11,660 bases of DNA, from the NCBI GenBank assembly GCA_027576995.1, contig JANBQC010000757.1, positions 1 to 11,660 of the forward strand, in the 5' to 3' direction. How positions within the stretch are numbered: position 1 is the stretch's first letter; every line of letters starts with the position of its first letter. Below are positions 1-9,380 of the stretch, piece after piece. The notes under the pieces are model-generated. The model was not told the DNA's origin, did not search any database, and worked only from the letters and a program-made list of their open reading frames with translations. The position numbers and the translations under genes were made by a program. The DNA comes from Dimargaris cristalligena (taxonomy: Eukaryota; Kickxellomycota; Dimargaritomycetes; Dimargaritales; Dimargaritaceae).

Positions 1-1119
1 ACCATTGACCAATACGCCACTGACAAAAATGATGAAATTGAGAAATATTGCCTGTTGGATTTCTATCGCTTCGCCAAACTTAACAAGGATGCCCCGTTAT
101 TTCAGCTGAACGCCTGGGGTTTTATTAATCCCGACCACTTGTCTAGTGCAGCGCTAGCAGATCAATTTCCACTACTGGCTTTAGTGGATGCCCTATCCAG
201 CGGTCGTCAAGTCTTCGAAATACTTTGCACTCTGTTCGACCCCAAGTTCAGAAATAGCATCGTCGAAGGCTGGGAGCCCACGGACTTAGAAGGAGTGCAC
301 CGGTTAGTAGACTTTGGTAATGATCCTGAGGAGGAACCGGACATCAATGAGCACATTTTTAGTGCGGTGATTCCTCGAGTGATTTCACTAGTCATGGCCC
401 GCTTAGCTACGACAAATCGATTCGATCACCTAATGGAGTTTATGGATAGTCTTCCGGTCTTTCTTGAAACACTGGACAGTACATGGAATAATATCAGAGA
501 CCCCTATTTCGGGGACATCTACATATATCACTCATTTAGCCGATTGGCGGTTATCTTGGCCGCGGTGGGCCACCACAAGCCGGCCCTGGAGCAGTTCGCC
601 CGAGTCTATACAGATGGTACGTCCGCTATTCCCCCTAATAAGATGCCTGCGGCCCAATCGGAGTTGATCTATATTATGAGACTCGGCGACCTTCCTAAAG
701 GTGCCGAATTTCTACGACAGTACTGGGGGCTTCCACCCACCTCTGGCCCAGAGAACACTTCCTCAACCACCATCGACGGAGAGACCCGTGATTACACTCC
801 AGAGGTAGAACCTCTTATAGGGTTCACATATAGCCTGGAATTTCTTAGTGGTATTTTTAACTTGAGTGATGACAACCACATGGTCGTAGCGATGTATCGA
901 ACCGATAATATCTCCGACGAAGTGGCCAAATTACCCAAGGGAGACGAACTGTTCCTTTCTTATATGTGGAATCAATTCGCACGCGAAATGAGATCTGAGA
1001 AGTTTGCTCATCTGAGGCGCCTTGCCTATGCGAGTACACAAGTAGTCGATGAGATGGGTGTGCAAGTATCAGTCAATGAACTCCAAGAATTTAGTGGTGT
1101 CATCCCATCGGATTTTTAA
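1..1119 (+). CDS. Unrecognised protein, 3' part of gene (5' end outside window)
   Basis: The frame is open from the first base of the window to a TAA at 1117-1119, giving at least 372 residues. The first in-frame ATG comes only about 130 codons in, so the true start, and possibly more exons, lie upstream of the window. The visible protein looks soluble: I see no signal peptide, transmembrane segment or metal-binding motif. It is largely helix-compatible, with alternating hydrophobic and charged stretches; the segment around HHKPALEQFARVY recalls a TPR-like helix pair, but no repeat register can be established. An acidic patch (NDPEEEPD) lies in the first third. I do not recognise the family. 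Codon choice looks less GC-biased at third positions than in the PRP40 and RING genes. AATAAA at 1241-1246 and 1260-1265 are possible poly(A) signals. The long clean frame makes coding status likely. Confidence 0.8.
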   Translation, partial: TIDQYATDKNDEIEKYCLLDFYRFAKLNKDAPLFQLNAWGFINPDHLSSAALADQFPLLALVDALSSGRQVFEILCTLFDPKFRNSIVEGWEPTDLEGVHRLVDFGNDPEEEPDINEHIFSAVIPRVISLVMARLATTNRFDHLMEFMDSLPVFLETLDSTWNNIRDPYFGDIYIYHSFSRLAVILAAVGHHKPALEQFARVYTDGTSAIPPNKMPAAQSELIYIMRLGDLPKGAEFLRQYWGLPPTSGPENTSSTTIDGETRDYTPEVEPLIGFTYSLEFLSGIFNLSDDNHMVVAMYRTDNISDEVAKLPKGDELFLSYMWNQFAREMRSEKFAHLRRLAYASTQVVDEMGVQVSVNELQEFSGVIPSDF

Positions 1120-1999
1120 TCTTCAGTGGACATATGCTCCGTCGACAACAACTGTAGCTTAGTTTTTTTCTTGCTCAATATTACTGTTCTGTCAACTACA
1201 CCAAGTTTATTTATAGGATTTAGTTAAAATATATGCGCAAAATAAATTTTGTTTTGCCCAATAAATAATCATAATCAGCGCTAATGAGTGCCAGATGGGC
1301 TTGGCTGTAAACAGGAGAACTAATGGGCATATTCTATACCATCGACTATAACTATATTTAAAAAGATGTGCAATTGGCAGGCGGGACAGCCATCCCATGT
1401 TGGTTGGCGGGATGCCCGAGTTTGTTTAATGGCTAGAAGCAAGCCATATGGTGTCAATACGGCCGTGTAGTATTTTTTTAAGAATGCCCTCAGGAACACG
1501 GGTAGGTTTGACCTGTCTCTAGTGGAATTCAACATTACTGACAAACTATTGGAGGAATAGCTGGACCAGACTGCTCCCCTATGGACAATAGTAGTCGATA
1601 GGAGATGCCTTAGATGTAGTTCCGTAGGATTTTGAATACAGGAGAAATACAGGCGGATAATGATGTGAACACTGTAATAGTCGGTCTGACTTAAGCCTAC
1701 TATACTGCACAATTGACCTGGATTTATCGCTTCATTAAATCCTACGCAACTCGGATTTAGCCGTATTCTACATAGCAACTGTACGTAGTCCGCTATAATC
1801 TGAGTATTTGGTGAGTAAAATACTCGTGAATGGGCTGATATACAGCAGATGCCTATCATAATCACCACAGCCGTTAAACACCACTATCGTCTCGGTGGTT
1901 TCATCGGAGTTTACTAAGTAAGAATACTCGTCACAGAATTAGGATATATATTAAAATTACAATACAGATGGGTCATTGGTATAACACGATTTTGGAGAA
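1120..1999. other. Convergent AT-rich intergenic spacer
   Basis: This stretch lies between the 3' ends of the unrecognised + gene and the PA-TM-RING - gene. It contains AATAAA motifs (1241-1246, 1260-1265) suited to the + gene. A 182-codon frame is open on the - strand at 1868-1320, but it has no recognisable motif and a composition like translated AT-rich spacer. A 10-bp inverted repeat (CGTAGGATTT near 1624 and AAATCCTACG near 1736) falls inside it. I see no tRNA A/B boxes or known RNA gene. Confidence 0.5.
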
Positions 2000-4122
2000 T
2001 TATATAATTGCAGACATATTCCGCGTGGACTCGGGCGAATACCCTCGTTCATCAATGGAATGCGAGGGGGATACTATCGCTCGGGGTTTACCCAACGGGA
2101 ATCCCGGTGATTTAAGCCGACTGGGGGTACAGTTGGTCCGGCAGAGCGGACAGCGGGCACATTTCTTGGTGAGCCACGGATCGATACAGGTCGCGTGAAA
2201 GGCATGTCGACAGGGTAACCGACGCAGCAATTCGCCTGTTTGAAAATCGTCCGAGCAAACCCCACACATGGGCGGGCCTTTCAAATCGCGGTTCATAATA
2301 TCCTCGCGGATCTTTTGGTGGATCCGGCGGTTCGGACCTGAGCAGCCCAGACGAACCTTACTTGGTTTAGGGTGACCGCTGACAATGGTCATCGACCTTG
2401 ACGTTAGTGAGGGGGTCGGGATAATGATGGGGGCGGGAAGCCGCTTGCCGGTTTTAGTGGTCCGCAGAGTCATGGGGATATCGGGGTGGGATTCCGCCAG
2501 GATTGGGTCGTTTTGCTGTTTTTGGGCTAGCATGCGGGCCATGATGGGGGGGACGGGAGGGGCCGTTTTCTCATCAAAGGTAAATGTCCCCGCCTGCGCA
2601 ATCGTCGCTTGGGAGCTCACCGCGGATATGGGCGACACGATATTGTCACCCTCTTCGTTCTCGTCCTCTCCTTCGCCTCGGCTGGAGGAATGGTTGATAT
2701 TGACGGTCGAGCAGGAAAGCATGGACATCTTCTCAAACGCCCCTGCCCTCGACATATTGGCCATTGACCGGCTTCCGGCTAAGGAACAGTCAACAGAGCG
2801 GGGGGTCGCCGTGTCGCTGTCATCGTCATCACTATCTTCGTCGCTGGAGGTACGCAGCTGTGACGCTGCATCCTGGTACTTGCGAATAGCTACGCGCGTC
2901 GACATGGGGAAGGCACGGTAATCGGAGCTCGAATAAGTTAGAGTCGTTAGTAGGTGTAGCTGTTCGGTCTGGAGTGGGGGAGCATTCTGGGACCTAACGG
3001 GGCGACACATGAGCAGCTGAATCTTTTGTTGGCGGCAATTCTCCTGATTCTTGTCTTTAAGGGCGGCCATACGGCGACGATTTCGGCGGTTACGAAAGCA
3101 CATGAAACCAATGATACCTAGAATGCAGGCGTGCAGTGAGTCGGAATTAGCAAGTCCCAGGGACAACTGTTAGGTGTCAGTGAATCTATTATTGTGTGGG
3201 GGGGGTATAATATGACACGAATAAAGGGGATATCTTAGCTGCCCAAGTGACGAGCTAAAGTCCAAATAATCGACGAATGGCCCCCGTACCAGCTGTATCA
3301 GATTGGCAATAAAGGTATACAGTCCGGTTATATCAACAGCAAAGCCCTAAGCATCTGAATGAATTATCTATACCTACCGAAAATAGCCAAGACGAGCAAG
3401 GGGATGGTGATGCCCAACACCAGACCCATATCGACACTACCGCTAGCGACGACGGTATTGTTGGACATGATCCGCACCCCGGACATGTAGAGGCGCACCC
3501 AAATACGCACGTAGTACTTCTTGTCGGGGTCCTCCTGGATACTGTTGAAGCTGTTCAGACTCGGGAGGGCGCTGGTTTTGTTGGAGGCCGAGTTGGCGGG
3601 GTCCCGCTCGAAGACGGCGATCTGGTTCCGAATCTGGGAGCCTTGGGTAAAGGACAGGAGGAATATAGGGGCGTCCAGGTCGGTGGTGAAACTCGACAGG
3701 AATTCGATGGGGGTGCTCTCGGACATGGGGTAAATGACGATGGCCCTGTGCCCGAGCTGCTTCATGGCCGGCAACAGGGCCAGCACTTGGGAACGATTGT
3801 AGGCGCCTATGAGGGGAATGTGCTCCACCTGGGGGACGAGGTTGGGAAGCTCGCCCTCGGTGTAGGGGTACACGACACCGCCATAGGGGCCCACGGCGTT
3901 CTTGGGAATGAGGGAGGAGTAGACGGTGTTTTGGGTGGTAATGGTGGTGGTGGAGATGTTATTGGCGACTTGGAAGCTGTCGGGGTCGAGCAGAACGGTG
4001 TCGTCGGCCAGAGCAAAGGTTGCCTCAATCTGGCCGGCGCTCTGGGCGACCCTCACCAGCCAGGCTGATAGACTGAGGAGGAAGACCGCCACGGCGGGGC
4101 ATGGCGATAGCAGCCCCTGCAT
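2000..4122 (-). CDS. PA-TM-RING membrane E3 ubiquitin ligase (RNF13/GRAIL-like), 2 exons
   Basis: Exons are 4122-3378 and 3117-2000; the 260-nt intron 3377-3118 has donor GTAGGTATAG and acceptor TTCTAG. Joining them splits one Gly codon (residue 249) and gives 620 aa. Residues 1-28 form a signal peptide; about 60-190 form a divergent PA-like lumenal domain (core [10 protein letters not shown]...HRAIVIYP) with sequons at N55, N109, N181 and N221; 233-256 form a transmembrane helix completed only by splicing; RNRRNRRR follows as a stop-transfer signal. A RING-H2 finger lies at C533, C536, C551, H553, H556, C559, C571 and C574, with the DPWL signature after C559. The family ubiquitinates membrane or trafficking proteins on endosomal/vacuolar membranes. 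Odd: about 276 low-complexity residues, with an acidic tract near 339-350, separate membrane and RING, against a few dozen in animal relatives. Without splicing, exon 1 would end just inside the helix (stop at 3364). Substrate unknown. Confidence 0.9.
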
Positions 4123-4300
4123 AATGAGAGTGGCAGGGTTATTTGCGACTTATGATAGTCTCGTTAGGGCGAGTTATTATGAAGAAGGGGATTGGGTGGC
4201 TGGGAAAGAAACTAAGTCCCATCAATAACCTAGGCAACGAAACTAAACTGGTATTTAAACCGACGAAACTAATCTAATAATACAACTAGCTATGAACAAA
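4123..4300 (-). promoter_or_regulatory. Probable promoter of the PA-TM-RING gene with three GAAACTAA copies
   Basis: Immediately upstream of the ATG at 4122, the octamer GAAACTAA (TTAGTTTC on the gene strand) occurs three times in the same orientation at 4208-4215, 4239-4246 and 4265-4272. The last two are extended to CGAAACTAA. They lie about 85-150 bp before the start codon, where fungal upstream activating sites are usually found. The binding factor is unknown; the promoter role is inferred from position and repetition. Confidence 0.4.
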
Positions 4301-5290
4301 TTAAACCGGCGAATGTAAAATACAGTCAGGAACAGTGCGCCCGACTGTTGATTTATATGGGCAGCGACCAGGGAGCCAAAGGGTGCATGAACGCAAAAAG
4401 AGCAAACAATAGGAGCAACGTGCGTAATAAGCCCGGTATTCAGAAGGGATCCTTGAAAAGCGCTGTCTTGTCTGTCCAGGTTGAGCCCAGGAACAGTATG
4501 CTACTGTGAACAGAGTCGTGAAAAAAAGCAACCGGATAAGGTCGATCCTTTAGTAAGATGTCCCGCCCAACAGTGGCAGTAGCCTCTAGCCGCTGGCCCA
4601 TGGGTGTAAACAGCAACTACGTACACGTTAATTAAAGGCTACAGGCAGCGTCGCCCACCTGAGCAACAGGCAGGTTAATTTGCCTGGCTTCCTAAATTAG
4701 CCACTGCAATAGTGTTGAACACTGGCATTGTAGCTCGGAATAATGTGGAGGAACAGCGTAGATCCTGGACAACCCTTGCCTTTCCTTTCGAATCCTGGCA
4801 TAAGCAGCCGAGTGGGTAGATTAACGCTCGGCTCCACATTCCTTGTCGGATGGGCCTCATTTCGTTAAAAGAATGGGCCAATCTTGACACAATTATCTTC
4901 ACTGTATTACCAAGCAAGAATAGTTCTAGAATGCCTGCTTGACTGCCACCGAAATATCCTTCGAGTAGGATTTCCCCGTCCCTTTCTTATCATGCCGGGC
5001 CATCTGTAGATATAAGCCGGTAAAATATGCATCCTCCGCGCTGTGCGCCATCTCCATGGCTCAAATATGGGTCTATAAGGGATACTAATCTCTAAGTTAG
5101 CCCAATTCGTATATAAATACGCTGTTGAATCCATGTATTGAACAGGCTGAACCAATACTAAGAATCACCCAATATATGTGGTGGGATATATATTTCAAGG
5201 GTAGATATATTTTAGCCCAACTCATCCCATGCCAGAGAGTATAATCCCTCCATATCCAATCAAACTCACAAGCAGGCTAATGGTAACTAC
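4301..5290. other. Intergenic region, no supported gene
   Basis: About 1 kb between the PA-TM-RING promoter and the signals near 5.3 kb. The open frames on either strand are short (under 85 codons) and resemble no known family. I find no tRNA boxes. AGGAACAG recurs near 4328, 4491 and 4752, and a small stem (CAGGCA/TGCCTG) sits near 4670-4686; neither has an assignable role. A piece near 4570 resembles the 5' end of U4 snRNA over 11 nt but lacks the rest of that RNA. Confidence 0.4.
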
Positions 5291-5300
5291 GTCACGTGAC
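5291..5300. promoter_or_regulatory. Perfect palindrome GTCACGTGAC (bHLH/Cbf1-type site)
   Basis: This 10-bp perfect palindrome contains CACGTG in the context TCACGTGA, which matches the known preference of Cbf1-type bHLH factors. It lies about 136 bp upstream of the ATG at 5436 and is followed by a TATA-like TTTAAAAG near 5371 and a pyrimidine-rich leader, the arrangement expected of a + strand promoter. The site is seen directly; its function is inferred. Confidence 0.35.
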
Positions 5301-5435
5301 TAAGTTATTTTTTCTGCCATCCTCTATTATGTATACACTCTGGCTGATGAGCCCGTTTGGAAAAAAAACTTTAAAAGGGCATCTTCCCAGCTGACATATT
5401 AATAATCCTTGTCTCTTCTGTTAATCATCACATCC

Positions 5436-5724
5436 ATGTTCGCTGCATTTACATACGGTATAGTCTCGTTTTGGCCTTGGGCCCAATTTTAATATGTTTG
5501 TATATTGTGTTTAATAAACATGTTTTTACTCTTCAGGTCCCCCGACCAACCGCCGTAAGTTAATGTTAGATACGCATGGGTTTGTGTGTTTATGTAGTAT
5601 TTATATCGTTTTTTAATACTGGATATTCGGCTTGGTCTGGATGAATAAGTCGGCCTGATGGGCATATCACACCTCCCTGGTGGTCGACTTATCCGCTCTT
5701 ATTCATCCGAATCCCGCACTTCGT
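5436..5724 (+). other. Possible small spliced + strand gene or non-coding RNA (unproven)
   Basis: Signals on the + strand suggest exons. ATG at 5436 reads MFAAFTY up to a GTATAG donor at 5458. An 18-nt segment, 5537-5554, sits between a strong acceptor (TTTTTACTCTTCAG) and a GTAAGT donor. From an acceptor-like AAG at 5647-5649, the frame 5650-5724 runs to another GTAAGT at 5725. All three pieces are phase-compatible. The third encodes GGRLIRSYSSESRTS, which resembles a mitochondrial presequence with an R-x-Y-S-S cleavage region. No convincing downstream exon for the mature protein could be assigned: continuations after acceptors near 5854 or 5925 stop within about 16 codons. I recognise no family, so this may be a non-coding RNA or chance. 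Confidence 0.2.
5639..5708. repeat. Overlapping inverted repeats able to form alternative hairpins
   Basis: GGATGAATAAG (5639-5649) is perfectly complementary to CTTATTCATCC (5698-5708), an 11-bp stem with a 48-nt loop. ATAAGTCG (5645-5652) is also perfectly complementary to CGACTTAT (5685-5692), and the left arms overlap, so the two stems compete. The possible splice acceptor at 5648-5649 lies inside the left arm. The complementarity is certain; its use is unknown. Confidence 0.5.
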
Positions 5725-6183
5725 GTAAGTTCTGTCACGCCCCGGGCGACTGGCGAAAGTCGGTCGCTTGGACCTCCACGTGATCAGGTACCAAGAAGAA
5801 CGTGCTAAATTAAACACCGGCCCACTAGGTTTGGGCACTTGTGCCTGGATCTAGCATGGCTGGGTTGGACGGTGTCCTGTCATTCCGGGGGACTTGATTG
5901 AAATCCCGCGAGTGCTTACCGTTCAGCCAACATTCCCTCTCTTACTTGCCTTAATAGGGTGATTTACCCTTAACCAGCCAGTTGTCATTCCACTAATACG
6001 TGTGCACAGTTGGCACTTTCTTCGATTCAGATTATAGTTATATCACATGTCCCAATAAATAAAATGTTTTTACAATGCAAATGAATGGTGGCTAATTAAT
6101 ATATGAGTCTATAAATTAAGTGCGACGTGTTTATTCGATCAAGTGGGGAATGAGAGGGAGATTGGTATAATGTGAATTGTAAA
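5725..6183. other. Spacer downstream of PRP40, with its poly(A) signal
   Basis: The PRP40 stop at 6184 is followed on the - strand by AATAAA at 6135-6130, about 50 nt downstream, a good poly(A) signal. On the + strand, AATAAA occurs near 6055 and could end a convergent + transcript. The part 5725-5960 looks more GC-rich than its surroundings and has several short self-complementary stretches (for example GGCACTTGTGCC near 5834), but it matches no RNA family I know. Confidence 0.4.
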
Positions 6184-9100
6184 CTAACTGGTGGTGTCCA
6201 TCTCGCCTTCCTCGTGGCTATCACTAGGTGACTCAGGTTGCTCGCTTTTACTACGCTTTTTCTCTGGAGCCGCTGAATCAACGGGTGGCGGAGTAAGCGG
6301 GCGTTTGCCGTCGGGCTGTCGGCCATCCGTTTTCTTTTCGTGTTTTTCCTGAGGTGTAGTAGAGGTCAGTGGATAAAACATTGCAACAAAATAACAGATG
6401 AATTAGCGACACTTAGTTAAGAAAGGGTTGGGCCGAGTAGCCATATACAGGCTGTATTAAAAGCGTGTTCGCCTTTTCGGTATAAATACACCGACATAAT
6501 ATCCGGTACTTACCTTCAGATACTCCTGCAGCTCATCAAACAGCTCCTTTTTCATCGCGTCGTCGTCTAGAAGCATAAAGTCGCGGTCGGTTTGGATAAG
6601 GGGCAGCACCTATTGCAACAAACCAAACAAAAGTGATATAATAGTTGAATATACATAAATATGCAAATAACACGACGTTAGACACCAAGGCCCTCGCGCT
6701 AAACCATGCCATAAGTAGAAAGGTAACACATACCAAATAACATTCATAGATGTTCCAAGAAAATGACTTACCTCTTCCCAGGTTTGCCCATATTTAATAT
6801 GTGGTCGGAAATGCTTCAGGAAACGGTAGAAGTCGTCCTTCTTGGCCTTGAGTCTCCGTTCAACTTTCTTGCGTTTTGCCTCGGCCTCTTTGACCTCCCG
6901 TGCGTGCATCTAGAGGATTGGATTGTATGGCATGATATTGGTCCGGGAAAATGGTAATGCATGGTGGATACCCTAGGCTAGCAAAGCGAGTGTTACTACC
7001 ATGGCGTAATTTAATTTAATTCTGGAGAACGCCAGGGTTAAATATTTGAATATGATTAGTGAAGTTCTGTATGGTGTACGTTAACAAACACTGCCTTACC
7101 TTTTCATAGACCAACTTAATATCGTGGTCGTTACAGCCAAGACCAGCTAGAAAGTCGCCGGCCTGGGCATTAAATTGTGCATACTGGGTGTCGCTGGTAA
7201 TGTTCACATTCCGATCCTAAGAAGGGCCATAACCAAACAAATCCAAAATAGTCAACATCAAATAGAGAGTGGTTTAGCCCGATTGCTGATATCCAGTCTA
7301 CAGATTGAATAAATGACAGAGTACAGCCATATTCCAGTAGAAATAGACCTAGTAGCGTCGTCCACAGAAGGGTGTATATCTGCAACAATGTTGCCAAATG
7401 TCTTACCTTTAAGTGTTCGCGGACTTGTCTGCGGCATTTGGTAATCAAGTCCCGGTGTTGCTCAACCTCGTCCCAGAATAACTCAAGGGGGGTGGAACCA
7501 GGTTGGCCTAACAGTTCGGTGTAGCGGGGATCGGATGCCACTTGGGCGTAGAAATCGGGCCAGATCGAATCTAGGGTGATGCCGTGTTTGGCCTTGTATT
7601 CCGCAAGAAGTTCCTGTAGATGAATGGGCCGAATCATATAAATTAGAGATACCGCCGGTATTAGTGAAAACCCTCAACCATTAGTATATAAAGCTAGACG
7701 TACCATATCTAGTCAGTGAATACCCAATGGTAACGACCCAATTAGAGCTATAGATGGGCCATAAAATAACGACCATCGCACTTACGCGGAAGGCATCTCG
7801 GGCCTGGCGGGCTTTGCGGTATATCGCCGCCTCTTGCTTATCTCTCCATTCGGTAAACTCCGCCTGCAGTTGTTCATTGTGGGTCTCGAAGGCCTCCAAC
7901 AGATCCGCCGAAGCAATACTGCTAATGAGATCCGCCACTGTAGGGGGTTCGCGGGGGTCTGACTCCGAATGCTTGCCTGATTCATGAGGGGGCCAGGGAT
8001 AACCGAGTAGAGCCATGACGGTACTCGCCTCCAGCTTGCTCTGGGTCAGGATCCCGCGCACTTCATTCCACGGAGTATTGATGGTTATATCGGAACAGGC
8101 GTGGAGCAGTTCAGCCACACGGGCCACGCGTTCCTTCCGCAGGGTCGCTTGGTCGTTGCGGTACGTCTGCATCGCCTCCCGATAAAACTCGTCAAACAAC
8201 TGGCGCCGACGCCGACTGTCCGACACCGCCCGGAACCGCGGATCCGTGTCCCGCAGGCGGTCCTCCGCATCGTAGTAACTGCCCAGAGCCTCCAGGGCCG
8301 TGGTGGGATACGCCTGTTCCAGCATTATCTTGAATTGCGCCTCCGCATTCTGGGCCTGTTGCCGGTGCTCTTCGCGTTCTTCAGCGCGCTTAATATGAAG
8401 AAACTCCTCAAATTCCGTTTTGCGTTCGGCCACGGTTTTGAGGGCCCGGTAGTGGGGGTGGTTGATGATGGCCCGCATGGCCTGTTCCCAGGACCAGCGG
8501 CCTTGGACACCGGCGTGGCGGAGTAGGTCGTGGAAGGCCTGGGTTTTAGCTTCCATGGTGGTGAACGAGGCAGCGGGGACACGGGCGGATTCGGCCAGCC
8601 GGTCCTGGGTGGATAAGGCCGGAGCAGCGGTAGCATTCACATTAGCAGTAGTCGTGGTAGGTGTCGCAGGAGCCGAGGGAGGGCCGGCGGTAGTCGGCAA
8701 AGGAAGGGCGGCCACGACCGGTGGCAACGTCGAGGTCCGTGCACCTTCGACCTTGGTGGTGGAAGGTGTGGGTGGTGTAGCGGAGATAGATGGGGGTCTA
8801 TTAGGGGCCGACGAGGACTTTTCTCGCTTTTCGGGAACTGCGGGGGACGCTAACGACGACGCCGGCACAACCGGGGCGACTGCTGCCTGGGTATTAGAAG
8901 CGGGATCAGCGGAGGTGGTCAATTCACGGGGTTGCTCCCAGGTGGTTTGTTTGGTGATGGTATTATAGTAGTAGCTCTTGCCATTGGCGGCTACGTAGGT
9001 CTTCCATGCGGTGCGGGCTAGGGCCCGTTCTTCGGGGGTTTTGAGCTCGTCGGGCTTGTTCCAGACCGTCTGTTTTGTAGATGGATTGTAAAAGTATACT

Positions 9101-9380
9101 TTGCCCTCCGCGGTTTTGTATTCCTGCCAAATAGTTGCCGGGGCCGTCTGGAGAGTACAGGTTGAGGGAGTAGGCGGGGAGTTTAAGTTAGGGAAATGTG
9201 CGCATGAAGTGGGTATGAACAGGGTGGCAATGGAGCTTGTACACGGAAACACGCGTAGGGTCTAAATAGCAGAGCTGGTCTAGCAAATCCCACTGGGGGC
9301 ATTCGGGAAGTGGTTCTGCGGAGGTCCAAGTAACTAACCTCTTTCGGAGCGGGGCTAATGGGCGCCGTGTGGGCAGCCAT
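6184..9380 (-). CDS. PRP40: Pre-mRNA-processing factor PRP40 (U1 snRNP; WW and FF domains), 7 exons
   Basis: Exons on the - strand: 9380-9339, 9147-7786, 7613-7407, 7216-7100, 6909-6772, 6609-6514 and 6348-6184 (TAG). They give 708 aa; all six introns (191, 172, 190, 190, 162 and 165 nt) are phase 0. The start is ATG 9380 in CCAGCCATGG, with an in-frame TAG upstream. Two WW domains lie at W21-W43-P46 and W62-W84-P87, followed by a Pro/Ser/Thr/Ala-rich linker (about 93-210). FF-like domains lie near 213-265, 283-338, 352-447 (interrupted by a loop), 462-530, 531-585 and 600-652. The basic tail (GKRP, EKKRSK) is a likely nuclear signal. Known role: U1 snRNP subunit in which the WW domains bind proline-rich partners such as the branch-point binding protein, helping 5' splice-site recognition and intron bridging. 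Donors are GTTAGT, GTAAGT, GTAAGA, GTAAGG, GTAAGT and GTAAGT. The family is clear; exon limits rest on frame and consensus. Confidence 0.93.

Noticed and set aside
1428..1520. tRNA gene with intron
   Set aside because: A weak A-box-like TGGCTAGAAGC and B-box-like GGTTTGACCTG are present, but no T-loop, acceptor stem or anticodon arm can be folded.
2385..2921. 178-aa + strand frame opposite the RING gene
   Set aside because: It lies antisense to the low-complexity Ser/Asp-rich linker; skewed codons there leave the opposite frame open. The product has no motif.
2000..3166. Separate 388-aa RING protein starting at 3166
   Set aside because: That frame begins with TTG, not ATG, and its first 16 codons are intron. 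Splicing from 3378 to 3117 joins it in frame to the signal peptide/PA exon and completes a transmembrane helix.
4560..4620. U4 snRNA-like start (CAGTGGCAGTA)
   Set aside because: Only 11 nt match; the U4 kink-turn and stem that should follow are absent.
5725..5860. Continuation exon YQEERAKLNTGPLGLG after 5759 for the possible small gene
   Set aside because: It needs a 35-nt intron, far below the 162-288 nt seen in this window, and the acceptor is poor.
5725..5960. RNase P or RNase MRP RNA on the - strand
   Set aside because: Short pieces (AAGTCCCCCGGA, GACAGAACTTACACG) recall conserved elements, but the order, the partner elements and the GAAAG core are missing.
8462..8968. 168-aa + strand frame opposite PRP40
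   Set aside because: Antisense shadow of the Pro/Ala/Ser/Thr-rich linker between the WW and FF domains; no family features.
7681..9252. Single 523-aa WW/FF protein starting at 9252
   Set aside because: Its first 35 codons lie in intron 1, and its C-terminal tail after ARDAFR is intron 2. The real start is ATG 9380 and the remaining FF domains are in exons 3-6.
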